From assembly GCF_037975245.1 (NCBI RefSeq), contig NC_092580.1:20882501-20946500 (forward strand): DNA of 64,000 nt, read 5' to 3'. Both the position numbers and the translations under genes were made by a program. Shown piece after piece: positions 47,560 through 59,600 of this stretch. This stretch comes from Apostichopus japonicus (taxonomy: Eukaryota > Echinodermata > Holothuroidea > Aspidochirotida > Stichopodidae). Below the pieces are notes generated by a model that saw nothing but the letters and a program-made list of their open reading frames with translations, searched no databases and was not told where the DNA came from. Positions within the stretch are counted from its first letter, which is position 1. Each line of letters begins with the position of its first letter.

Positions 47560-49080
47560 CAATTATGACCTTAAAAGAACATTTGACCTCTTATTCCTTG
47601 AGCAACTTTTGTGCCCTCATGAACCAATTTCCTGTCACAAATGACATGTACGGTATCATCCAGATCGGGTTACAACCCGAAGAGCAGAAGCTTTTAAAAG
47701 GATGTCAGATTTGCACTCGCCTACAACCTAAAAGAATATTATTATACTTTCTGAGTAATCATTAATGAAGGCTCTATTAAACATGGGCAACAACTTGGAC
47801 AAGTTTCATCAGGATTGAGCAAAGGAGCTGCAATCAGCTACAGTACCTTTGAACTGATGTTGACAGACAATAGAAGTCTACACTATTGCTACAGTATGGC
47901 ATAAGCTCCATTGACTACACCAATTCAACTAAACAGAAGAAGCCATTGGCACTCAATTTGACGAATCAATGAGATACTATATGAGATTGATCCAAAATTT
48001 GATACTTAAGATTGTGTTTACAAGGCTTTCAGACATTGACCTTAAATGATCTTTCACCTGGAATAAAACAACAGGTTTTATTGCAACAATACCCTTTTGA
48101 TACAGGCAGAGATGCCAACCTCTTGACACAATAAAACAGACTGAATATCCTAAAAAATCAGATTTTGGAGAGAAAAATCAGATTTTCACGAAAACTCAAC
48201 ACTACCACTGGCCCATTGGCCCTGGGCCAGTAAAATGTCAGAAAAATGTTTTACTGGTAAGAACGGGCAAGTAAAATGTTTGCTTTTTCATTACCATTTA
48301 ATGAGAAAATTGTAAAGCTGCTGATTCAGCGTATTTCCCACCCATGTAGGCTCGTTGTTCAACGTGTTTGTCAGAGTTTGGGAGGGTTACTTGTACATGT
48401 TTCTATGCGATTCCGCTTCCTTATTTTTTTTTTTTTTGTTGAAAGATGAAAAATCGTTTTTTCAAGAGGCAATATCGTATTATCGTATTTCACTTGTTTT
48501 ATAGTACTAAATACGATAAAATCGAACTGGTTGGCATCTCTGTACCGGGCATCAATAAACTAAATTAATAGGAGATTCACCCAAGATTCCATTCTTAAAA
48601 AGTCACATTAAGAAGGCCTTTAGACTTCAACATCTGCTGACCTTAAATTACCTTAAAAAACCTACAATAACAACAATAGAGTTCCTCTACTCAATGCGAC
48701 AGCTCCACATGTATACTAAGTATGACATACAGCTAAGATTTTATTATTGAGATATTGCAAAACAATATTTTCAGACTTTGACATCTGATGACCTCAACTG
48801 CCCTACAGTAGACCCAGCTATGTGCATCTTGTACTCAATTGGGAGAATCTACAAAGTCTGAGATCCATCTATGGTTTCTCGTTTTGAGATATAATATTTC
48901 AGAAGTTTCAAGACTTTGTCCTTTGCTGATCTTTCACTTCCAATAAATATTATATGGTTCATCTACTCAGTACATGTATCCACCCATTAAATATGAGATT
49001 TCAGTTTGAGATATTGTGTTACAAGATGTCTACATTTCAACTCTATATCTTCTTTTTGTTATACATGCATGTACTGTATG
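47560..49080. repeat. Degenerate repeat with 'GACCTTAAATGA / gagatattgtgttacaag' words
   Basis: Several diverged units of roughly 130-180 bp contain gaccttaaatga-, atctactcagtacatgtat- and tttgagatattgtgtt-like phrases. It is interrupted by the hAT-like element at 48107-48542. Related wording (caaaggtcatttgaggtca) appears at 59030-59200. Confidence 0.5.
48107..48542. mobile_element. hAT-like MITE with 14-bp inverted ends
   Basis: Left end CAGAGATGCCAACC is exactly inverted at the right end (GGTTGGCATCTCTG). 436 bp, no ORF of note. The flanks gatacagg and taccgggc are not a clean duplication. Confidence 0.7.
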
Positions 49081-49629
49081 CATACACACAGATAAACACT
49101 AGTCATCGTGATTGCTATGGTTAACTTACAACTAACATTGAAACAAAAAACCGTTGTACTCTTGCAAGAGCAAGGTTTAGGACTAAAGTTATTCATATAG
49201 CTCCCACCTTCAAATATTACGCGGATGATAGAAAAGTAAAATCTGAAATTTAGTTGCATTTTGCGTACATTTTTGTGAGTGTGCAATATACCTATATACT
49301 TACAGTATCACTAAACAAAACAAAATGAGACCTATAACATTTCCTTTTATTGTCCCCAGCTTCGACAATCCAGAGCAAAGCAAGCACACACCTCAATTTA
49401 AGTTGGATGTTTGCAGATAAAAATGCAAAAACTCTTTGACTGGTGATGAAATGCATTTCACTAAACTTCCAATGTCACATGTAAAACAAGAAACTGAAAA
49501 ACTCTTTGAACTTGTGATTGAAATCACCGGGGGCTTAGCCTAATCAATTCTTGACAAAATAACTGACCAAGAGGTAAACTAACATGATTCTGGAAGACAA
49601 TAGTGGTATCAAGTTATAGGACTCAGCAT

Positions 49630-51060
49630 TGTTAACGACGCAGGATTCTGTGTCCGGGACGCAATGTTTTGGCCAGGGACGCAAAATCTTCAAAATGCTT
49701 GCGACCGGACGCAAACAATTTTTTTTGAGAAACAAACCCCAAGTTTAACTCTCACAACTAGGTCAACGGAAAACATAATAAAACAAATTTTTCAATGAAC
49801 ATCTTTATTTCTTTTCAAAAAACCACAACTTCTGAAAAGAAACAAAAGTTCTCTCACTCCTACAGATCATTGAATTTGTTTGAAAATAAATATATCATAA
49901 CGATCAACCACAAGGTACAGGGTTACCAAAACTCCATTACGGAGATTTTCATGCTAAAAATAGACAATGATGCTTTACCAAAATTCCCATGATTTGATTG
50001 GCTAATAGTCCCTACCAATTGTCCTGCAACATTCTTGCATTTGTAGTGCTCAATGAACTAAGTAAGTTGTTTAACAACAATTACTTACAACGTTACTTCC
50101 CCCTATGTAGAGATAACGAAGTTTGTGGTATAGGCTATCATATATGTGCACTCAAATAACGTTAGGCCTTGTTGTTTCATATTTTTTACGTAGATTTTGA
50201 CAACAATCACTGATGGTACGAAGATGCACTTGAATTGTTTCTGAGACTATCACGTAATATTTTAATCATTGTTTTGATCAGAAAATGTTATAAGTTGAGA
50301 CAATCTATGAATTTTGTGGGAAGCTTACATCTCTGGTCCTGAAAAGGATATTTCATCTTACAGTATGTTTCTTCTCTCTGCATTAAGAGTTGCTAATTTA
50401 AAATGTGCATTCATACCACAGTAGTTTCTGTTGCAAATTTTTTCGTGGTCCAATTGACCACGTGCTTCAGTAAATTTTATTTTGGTGCAACATTCGTGTG
50501 TAAACTTCTGTACTTTAGAACACTGAAGTTTGATTTTATTAATCGACATCGCGTAAAAAGCTATTCACATAGGCCTGTAATTTTCGTACAGATGATTGTT
50601 TGCAAAGAGCCCAGGATAAATGTTGGATCAGGTTTTGATGATTTGCGCATGTGTAGTTGAAAATGAAGTTCGAACAGGCCTTTGTACACGCAGAGTAGTA
50701 CAGTGAACTGTGTGGAATTCAGCGAGGGATATGCACTCTGCAGGTGCAATGTTTTTTGAAGAGTTGGTTGTTGGAAGCGCTGCAAGGTCAAAGCATGGAA
50801 CTACTACGGAGTTGGCAAGTAGGGAAGTACAAGGGTGGATGAAGGAGGGGGCTGGGGATAGAAAATTGTTCGAAACAAATGGCGGGCGAAAGGAGGAGTG
50901 GGCCGGGCCGCCCGTCAAAGAGCAAAGCTAAGGCACTGAGCCATCTGCCCTATACATTTTGAATAACATTCACAAAGTATAGGCAGTGGGACGCAACCTT
51001 TTTTTTGCAGTACGCAAATTTTGGGGGGGCTTGCGTCCCTGGGACACAATTTTTTTTTCA
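49630..51060. repeat. Possible element with GGACGCAA-rich inverted ends
   Basis: The left block has gtgtccgggacgcaatg and ccagggacgcaaaat. The right block (about 50990-51050), read in reverse, has tgtgtcccagggacgcaag. About 1.3 kb of ordinary AT-rich sequence lies between. Borders and class are not resolved. Confidence 0.4.
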
Positions 51061-51639
51061 CTAATAACATTACTGGGACTTCTGTAGTATTGCTACTACT
51101 ATTACTACTAGTTTAAAATGCAGTGCACTATTGGATAAATGCACTGCCTATGCCTACACAACTAAGTTAAAACAATGAATTAGCCTAGTAAATTACACAC
51201 ACCTCTCAAATTTAATCATCAAAATTAACGGCAAATTTATCAGTTCCAGGGATGGCTAAGGAAAAAAACCTTATTTGACATTCCTTGACAATAGGATTCT
51301 GGGCGAAATATTTCAAACTAATCGCGTCAATTATTATAGGCTAGGCCTAGCTGTTTTTACATCAATCTGGCTAAGGCCTTGGCTAAGTTAGGTCATGGAT
51401 TACAAGGTTACCTAGGTTAGGCCAAACATGTTGAATTTCTAGCTCACAACAAAATTAATTATAATTTGCAATGAGTATCAGGAATTAATCGGTGATGTTA
51501 TTCTGGTATTGGTAAACTAGTAGTAGTATAATTGACGCACCTTCAATTATTACTACTAGCAACGATACAGCAGGCCACCTAAACTTTTTGCAGTCAAGCA
51601 GAATTACATATTTCATGAGTTTGAATCCATTTCAGCTAT

Positions 51640-51760
51640 TTGCTGACCAAATTGTGGTATTTTTTAAGCTTTTAACATCCACCCCCCAGTTTTGCACGTA
51701 TTGCTGACCAAATTGTGGTATTTTTAAACTTTTAACATCCACCCCCCAGTTTTGCACGTT
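51640..51760. repeat. 61-bp tandem duplication
   Basis: Two copies starting ttgctgaccaaattgtggta at 51640 and 51701, both containing catccaccccccagttttgc. Confidence 0.9.
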
Positions 51761-52614
51761 TTTGGGGCATTTGGAAATCTTACACCCTAAAAATAACCAA
51801 CATTACCTCAATATGATAACACCACTCTCTGGAACCTGAACCTGTCTGAGCTTAGAGGCTCAGAGCATAGCAGACAGCATCTAAAGTCAATGGATGTATA
51901 CTAAGGCCTACACTGCAGTTAGCTTATCGACGAATGTGTCAATTTAGGGGTATTAAAGAACTTGACATGGCAGACATTTTGTGGTCAAATTCTGCTCAAT
52001 TGTATGGTGCATAAGCACAGAACCTTAAATATTTTGAGATCATAACATTTCTGAGGAACTACACATATGAAAAACACATACAGTTGAGTGATTTGGATTT
52101 TTCCTTGATAGACATCGTTGATCAAATCCTTAAGTGCGTCAATTATGAGCCCACCATGCTACTACTAGTATTAACTTAGATCAAACTTCAGCGTTATTGT
52201 TTTTCGTGGAACAGGTCCTCTGCAACGTATTTCTCAATCTCTTGATAGGCGACCAGTCATGGTTTTCAATTTCAAAGCGGGGTGAAACGTGATGTAAGAG
52301 CTAAATAAATCTTACCTTCATATATAAATCACAGTCTGACGTGAGAATTGCGACACTTAGGAAGAGAATACAGCAAACTTTAAGAGTAGCTATTCTATTT
52401 TCTACCCAGACCGATGCATGTGCGATCAGTTCGTAAACAATTAGCCTATACGATGAGTGTTCCGTGTTCAACTTGTTAATACGTGATCTAATTTCTAGTA
52501 CAAAGAACAGTCATGAGGTACTCAAGATTCAACGAGTCAGTCATGATAATATTGTTACGCACAATGTTCGTTTCCACTTGTTATATACTTATTGGATGCC
52601 ACACTAATTCAGTT

Positions 52615-52739
52615 GTCAGGATGGCCGAGCGGTCTAAGGCGTCAGACTCAAGGTTCACACCTTTGACTATGCATATAGTCAGTGCATTGAGGCTTCTGAT
52701 CTTCATATGAAGGCGTGGGTTCGAATCCCACTTCTGACA
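52615..52739 (+). tRNA. tRNA-Leu(CAA) with intron
   Basis: The acceptor stem gtcagga pairs with ttctgac, with discriminator A at 52739. The anticodon stem tcaga/tctga encloses loop positions with anticodon CAA at 52649-52651. An intron of about 41 bases (52653-52693) follows the base 3' of the anticodon, the canonical position. The variable arm is cttc-atat-gaag. The T arm gtggg-ttcgaat-cccac gives a perfect B box; the A box is tggccgagcgg. It decodes the UUG codon. A TTTTTT terminator follows at 52745-52750. All structural parts are intact, so it is probably functional. Confidence 0.95.
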
Positions 52740-52744
52740 GAAGG

Positions 52745-52750
52745 TTTTTT
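52745..52750 (+). terminator. RNA polymerase III terminator of tRNA-Leu
   Basis: Six consecutive T residues, starting six bases after the mature tRNA end. Confidence 0.85.
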
Positions 52751-53951
52751 AAACTCAATCACTATTTTTAATCATTATTTCTTTTCTTTCTTTTTGTTTG
52801 CTTTCTGTTTTGTTCTCTTTGTTCTTTTATTTTATTTAAATTTTCCTCATCCTTTTCTTTCTTTCAATTTACCTTCAGACAAGCATACATTGAGTTAGGA
52901 ACATATATTTGGATGGGAATTTCAATGGCTTTGTGCAATTTGTTTTCGCTTCCATATACAGTAAACCATATAACTGACACTGAAATTATCCCTTTAAACC
53001 AGGGATTAGCTAGAAATACATCCAGTAAACAAGGTAGTAGATGAAGATACGTTTGCGTGAAGCAATTAATCTGCTTTTCATATCTAGTAATGTTGTGCAG
53101 CTTGCGATATATGACTAAGCATGAAGACACGTACAAGACACAACTATAAAACTAGTATCTATTAAAAAGGAGCAATTTTTCAGTAGCTGTTTAGGAAGTT
53201 AATTGCATGTTCATTACATAAACTCTATCAGTATAAGCTATGGTGGTATAGCTAGGTTTGCTTCTGCTCTTAAGAGGTCGCGTTTTCACTTAACTCATAC
53301 AAATATGTACGAATCTGTAGCTATTGTATTATATTCGGCCATTCAAGTTCCGTCCGCACTTTCAAATTCATTGGAAAACTGATGTCGCACCGACAGACCA
53401 ACTCCAGGCTCACAGCATTCCCAGTGACGTAGCCGCGCTATCATGTTTCCAGCTCAAGCGTACGTTTGATCTGGGGTCCTATAATTCACCCTTAATAACT
53501 TCTTCGAAACTGCACATACGTTGATTCATAAATGTAACATTAGAGAAAAGGCACTATGATAAATCTGGTATTAAACTAACTTGGCAGTTATGAATTGTCA
53601 ACCAAACCATCTGTTTTATATTTGGGAGGGGGGGGGGGGGGGTGTGAGGGATAAGCATCTTGGTTTGCTCATTCATGCAAATACATCGTAAGATTTGTTT
53701 TTCCATTGGCTCAAATTTGGAACTGAACGAACTCCTGGTTAAAAACCCCCGCCTGAAGCACCTATTGCTACTCCTCTTTGCAGACTGCCTTAAACTGTGG
53801 ATTTTTTAGTACACAATCAATAATATTTAAAGTTAAACCGATGGAAAATTGTTGTGACGAACTCCCGCAGCTCAGTTCTAAAAGAGACCGTCTCCCCGAC
53901 TGTCACTGATAGTTAGGTTCAAACGGACGATTGGTAAGTTACACTCTTCAA

Positions 53952-54564
53952 CAGTGGCGGACTGGCCACATGGACATTTGGGCAATGCCCGGTGGGCTGG
54001 GAGCCTGGTAAAAATTACAGCCCATTTTCACAGTAGTTAATAGAATACAGACGGGCTGTGAAGAAATATATTTTAACTGTGGGAATCAGCTCATGATATC
54101 ACCATGTTAGTTAGTCTGTTAATTAGTTCGTAACAAAGGAACGTGCTATTAGCAGCCCGTCAGTGCTAATGGATTTTATTTACTAGGTTTTTTTTTTTTT
54201 TTTTCAAGCATGTTGTCACAAAATGCTTGAAAACCTAAATAAAATCCAGTCTAAAACATACATTTTTGTCTATATTTGTTTACGTTTTTAACTTTCCTGA
54301 GTTTTATCAAGTGTTGCTTCTGGAAAATTATTTTTGGGTCATTTTTAAAGGATTATTGTAACCTACAAAATTGAGAAATATAGCACCATTTTGAATCTAA
54401 GCATTCCTTAACTTAAAAAATATCTCAATGGGGAGGGGGACACCCCTCCCCTTTGAACCTTCCCCCAGGACGGCGATCACTATGAGAGTAGCATATATCA
54501 ATGAATAATGGCCCGGTCTAGGTGGAAAATGCCCGGGCCGGTTTTAAGACCCAGTCCGCTCCTG
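53952..54564. mobile_element. hAT-like non-autonomous element
   Basis: Left end CAGTGGCGGACTGGCCAC; right end, reversed, CAGGAGCGGACTGGGTCTT. 613 bp with no transposase ORF. The flanks ctcttcaa and ctcagtca share only part of a target duplication. The interior contains gggacacccctcccctttga, similar to a segment near 56170. Confidence 0.6.
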
Positions 54565-54981
54565 CTCAGTCATCAACGATGCCAAACTGTTAGCATCGCA
54601 TGTATTGCTCAAAAGGATTGTTGGGCTTTGCCGTTTCTTCGTGATAAACATCCAACCTGAAAGATACAACTTAATGGGTTATTCAGTGGACGCGGGGTTT
54701 TCTTCAGGTTTTTTTTGGGTTGAAGTATCTTTGATCTTGTTCCCCTTCTTTTATAACCTCGACGGAATCAGGGAATTATAGGCTTTTCGATCGGGGTCGA
54801 AGTAAACGACGTCACATATTTCATATGAGCAACAGTGTTCTATCTATTACGGTGTCGTTAATTTTTTGCTCTACTTCCCAAGATTACGTAACTAAGTTGT
54901 TCAGCACTAGCGACAAATTATGAGGTCGTTCAATTTGTTTACAACATTTATATATTATTCAACCCCGGAATTTGATCAAAC

Positions 54982-55210
54982 AGGGGATGCTTACACTCAA
55001 GGGCCAGGCGGAACGGGAAAATTATTGGGGGGGGGGGCTAATGTGTGGAGACTATCTAAGCGGAGCGCCACCATCGGTTGGCGCGGAGCGTACAAGAAAA
55101 TTTTTGGTTTTTCAAACCCCCAGATGGCCGGAAACGGCACTTCCCGAGTGTTTTATGCTGCGAATACCTAGCCCTAAAATATGGGTCTCAAGCCTGCAAT
55201 TTCTCAGATT
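54982..55210. mobile_element. Copy of the shared MITE core
   Basis: It starts near CAGGGGATGC and carries at 55052-55205 the core tatctaagcggagcgccacc then gttggcgcggagcgtac, nearly identical to the copy at 43171-43325. The right border is not recognised. Confidence 0.55.
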
Positions 55211-55673
55211 GCACGTAAAAATCTGTAAAACATTGTAATTTGTATATTCGATGGTGTTTTAAGAGAGTAGCTATTACTCGTAGTGTACTCGCAAAGACGT
55301 TTTTGAGTGTAGTTAATTACTACTTGCAATTAAATGCAATAATTAAATAAATGTCATAAGAAAAAACAGAAAGCATTTCTTAATGTCAACAAATGGGTAA
55401 TTCCAAAACCATGTGCAGTTGCCAACAAATTTCTATGAACCAAGCACTGTCACAAATGCATGTACCCTATACAGTACAGGTGAAATGCTAATATTGTGTT
55501 TTTGTTCGTTTAATAATTGATTGCGTTTAAACATAGAGCCAAGTTCCACGCCTTGCGTGTACTCATAGTGTAAACGCAAATTTTGATGAGTGTAGCGTTT
55601 AGCTTATTACACTCTTATTTAAAACACTAATGTTCGATGAGGCATGATACAGACAATCAATGTGGTCTATAGC

Positions 55674-56260
55674 CAGGGGACGGGCCGAGGGTCCCCCCAG
55701 CATTTACTAAAATTATTACACCTATATAGTATACGTGTGCATCGGACAGATCGACAAGTATGCATTGAAAATGGGCAGATGCACGTTTCGGAGCCTTGGT
55801 AAATATTGGGGGGGGGGGGCTTATCATGCATTTCCCCCCTCAACTTTTTCATTGGGGGGCTGAGCCCCCCAAGCCCCCCTGGTTCCGCCGCCACTGTCAA
55901 GGACGTAGGAACCGGGGGCTGGGGGGCGCCAGCCCCCAGTGAAAAATATGGAGGGGCGGAAGTTTCATTCCGCCCCCCCCCCCCGCTTCGCAAGTCAGAA
56001 AACCCCTTTTTCATTTCCAAATGAGAAAAAATCTCATTTGGAGCATCAAATTGCATCTAAGGCCAGGTGAAAATGCAAACTTATTTACAAAATGGAGTGG
56101 GTGTTGAAGTGTGCTACATTGCACCAAATTGCATCTGAGGCCACCTGGAAATGCCAAAAAATTCCAAAGGAGAGTGGGACACCCCCTCCCCTTAGACCCC
56201 TCCCCCAGGCCGACCATCAGTCTTCAGCCCCCCACTCAAAAGTACCTTCCTACGCCACTG
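55674..56260. mobile_element. Composite of hAT-like ends, G/C-rich
   Basis: Several terminal motifs occur: CAGGGGACGGGCC at the left, ggttccgccgccactg ending 55896, gacgtaggaaccgg after it, and ttcctacgccactg ending 56260. Long poly-G/C runs lie between. It looks like nested or adjacent elements whose order I cannot resolve. It ends 340 bases before the GRIPAP1 start codon. Confidence 0.5.
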
Positions 56261-56599
56261 CTTACACTCACACCTCGGCCTTCATCATCATATTTTGATC
56301 TTTTTTTTACATACAAGGCGCTTGCCAAAATCTGATGGCGCTCGTTCAAAAATAGTGTACACAATGGAATGTCATTTCTGTTTTGTATCTTTTCCGTGAA
56401 AATCACAGACAGGTGGGGGTGTTTCCCACAATAGGTTAGGCGCACTGTACTTACAAGCATAGCCATTAGTAGACATATTCACAAGTACCAACGCAGGCTA
56501 AGCCTAACTTGGCCTAAGTAATAGTATAACTGCCATAGTACAGACTAACGTCCTTGGCATATCTCGGATATGAAAATGGATGTTGCAATCTAAGCAAAC

Positions 56600-56647
56600 A
56601 TGTCTCTCACCCAAGGTTTATCAGATGAGGAGTTCCAGCGCATGCAG
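56600..56647 (+). CDS. GRIPAP1: GRIPAP1 coding exon 1
   Basis: 16 codons: [16 protein letters not shown]. The vertebrate protein starts MAQALSEEEFQRMQ. Phase 0 donor gtgaat. Confidence 0.93.
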
Positions 56648-59600
56648 GTGAATCAATCATAATTTTAATAATAGTTTCTACTTCAACGCCATTTGGAGTT
56701 TTGTTGTTGTTTCTTTTTACCTTAGGCTTACAGTAGGGCCTAGCCTTAGCCTGCGGTAGGTATAACAATGCTACCAATATTGCTACAGATGTAGAGTTGA
56801 CCTAAGTCATGGAAACATCATGACAGGGCTGTTCCCAGGCTTAATAATGTAATTAGGTAGGTGTAGCCTAGCATCAGTTTGGCCATACTTGACACCTGTG
56901 TTATGTATTTTATCATTGGCCTATTTCACTTGGATCACGTCCTAGCATTGTAGCAGGTAGCATAGGCCCATACACAGTACGTCAGTAGGTCTATTGTTAG
57001 ACCTATAACATTTGACTAATCAATGTTACAATGTTTTGAGATACGGGTGCCCTACAGTTGGAATGGCAATGAAAATTTTCATCTAAAAAAAACTCAAAGG
57101 CTCCCACAAAAAAGTTTCATTAGGCTAGTGTTAACAAAAAATTTCATTATTTTCACAAAAAAGGCATTCCATCACCAGAATGCAAGTTCCAAATCATCAT
57201 TTGAACAGCAATAAAATTGTATACTATGCATTTATCACATAGTATCCACATTATGTAGGCCTATGGCACTCTCAAACTAATCTGCATCAGCCTGGCTTTG
57301 CCTGAATGCAATTTCTAATATATCTAATATTCAGCCTGCATAGGCTACATGAACAGGCAAAGTAAACCTGGAAGAAACTTACTTGAAATAATTAATATGA
57401 AAAGTGAAAAAACAAAAATATATATTACTTATTAATGCCATTTGAGAAAGGTTGGGCTGCAAATCTAAGACTTTCTTCTTGATGGCAATAAGGTTTACCT
57501 CTAGTTCTATTTTCCATTTATGTGAGTTTCTCACAATTACTGAAACCCATAGCAGAAAAATCCATATTAGTGCATGTCTTGGGAGGTAAATACGTACTTA
57601 GCCTGATCGTTTATTATACATAACTGTTTTTATAAACAAGTCTTTAATATGCTCATTCTTTGCCAAAATGTAGGGCACCCGTCAAAACCGAAAAGAATGA
57701 TTAGGATGTCACGATAGGAATTGATTTGTACACCATTATAATGGATGCATAATACAGAGCTCTTTAAAAAGACAAAATGCAAATCCCTAGTTACTCAATT
57801 TACTAAATGTTTCCATCAAAGAAAATCAACAGTACTACAGTCTTCATCTTGTATTCTTGTATGGAATAATTACTCTTTAAGTACACAAAGTTTGTATAGC
57901 ACTTTTGTAGGCACTGAATGTTCCCTTACAAAAGACTATGGTATCTATGTTCAAGAAATGCTGTACATCTTTGCATTTGTATAGAAAGTTTCCCATTTTG
58001 CATAGCATTTTGCGATGCAATACCAGTGGTTGATTGTTCCCTGTGTAGGATAGTTGAGTGCAATGCAAAATGACATAAATGCACTGTAGATGTTACCCAC
58101 ATGATGTGTACAAAGATATATTGCAGCTTTAGTGCATAGTACCATAGTATTTGTGGTATTTTGATGTTAAATAAATTTTCATAAAAATTGGCAAAGCACT
58201 ATGCAAATTTAAAAAAACACACTAAACCATTAACCACTAAGTTATTCTGTGCTATGTACTGTGAGTGTTTGTTCAGTAACAAGTGCCTAGGGTAAGAAGA
58301 TTTCAAAGTACAATGTAAACATCACCAAAGATGTTAATAATTAAATAGCTACACTAGAGGGCTATAAATTACCACCTGATATGTACAGTATTATTAGGCT
58401 ATAGTATCTTGTTAGATTGTAAAGTTCCCATTGGTATAAAATACTTAATGTATACATAGTCTTACATGAATCTTTCTCAATACTTTTTCTGCAACTTTTA
58501 CTTCAGGGCCAATTGCTGGAATTGCGAACATCAAACTATCAACTAAAGGACCAATGCAAAAAATATGAAAATGGTATGTTGTCCCTTTGTTAATTACTGT
58601 CATTAGCACAATATAAATAACTATTGTCCTTTAACTACATGGCTATAGTGGCCAGAATGTCTGCTAATTGTCATTATGCCAAGTCTTATTTAAGATTCAG
58701 TTTGTGAATTGGTCACATTGGATAGTTGTTGTCTTAAAAGTTTGTTTAGAATTAATTTCATGGTTCTTTCTGATTTTGCCAGAGTTATCTAGTATCAAAT
58801 CGTCAGCTTCTGAACAAGCTAGAGAATTGGAGAAAGCTACAAAGGTGAGCCATTGATTTATTTTGCTTTATATAAATTATACAATTTACAATGCACAGTA
58901 CCCAGTGTTTACTATTTGGTTACAATGACCCTAGCTGTTTTGTTCAGTGGGTTTGTCTCACGATGTGCAATAACTCTACAGTCTTTTGATGGAGGGCAAA
59001 AGTCATTTGAAGTCAGCAGAGGTGACTGGGATCAAAGGTCATTTGAGGTCACTACTAGTGGGAAAATCTTGAAAACTCTAGCTTACATATCTCAAGTTGG
59101 ACAAAGTTGGTATAGTACATGCATTATAGATTACAATATGCAACAATTTAACATGCCTACAATTATTTGGAGTAGGTCAAAGGTCAATTGAGGTCAGGGA
59201 AACATTACAAGCCCCACTGTTTATACCAACAATCTTAACTAATACAGCTCTAGGTTCTGTTTCTGGCATCGTGGATTGCTTTGATGATGTGCAAAAAATG
59301 TACAGTTCCAAAATCTTGTTTCTAACGATATTTCTGAAGTTACCACTTCTGGTTTGAGTTTCCCAATTATGACACGTAACCAAAGGATGGAGTGCAATTC
59401 TCTGGTTAGTATTATGCAGTACAATTATTTATTCTATAGCAGTGGGACAGATTCTCTCACCCACCACACAGCCTCTCATTATATTTTAATATAACTGTAG
59501 TATACCATAAATCTATACAATTGATACAAAACACTGAAAAGTACCCTATTGTCATATATAGCTACTGAAACTACTGTATAAACCTATAGATACTAGAACT

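Larger units (their letters stand above)
44610..52614. other. PUS7 upstream region or first intron, no protein gene seen
   Basis: Lies between the PUS7 coding start and the tRNA gene. Because exon 1 begins at a splice acceptor, at least part of this is the first PUS7 intron. A strong donor-like atgaag|gtaaga sits at 52317-52322 on the minus strand and could end a non-coding exon, unproven. The stretch holds repeats (described separately) and short ORFs without family similarity. Confidence 0.5.
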
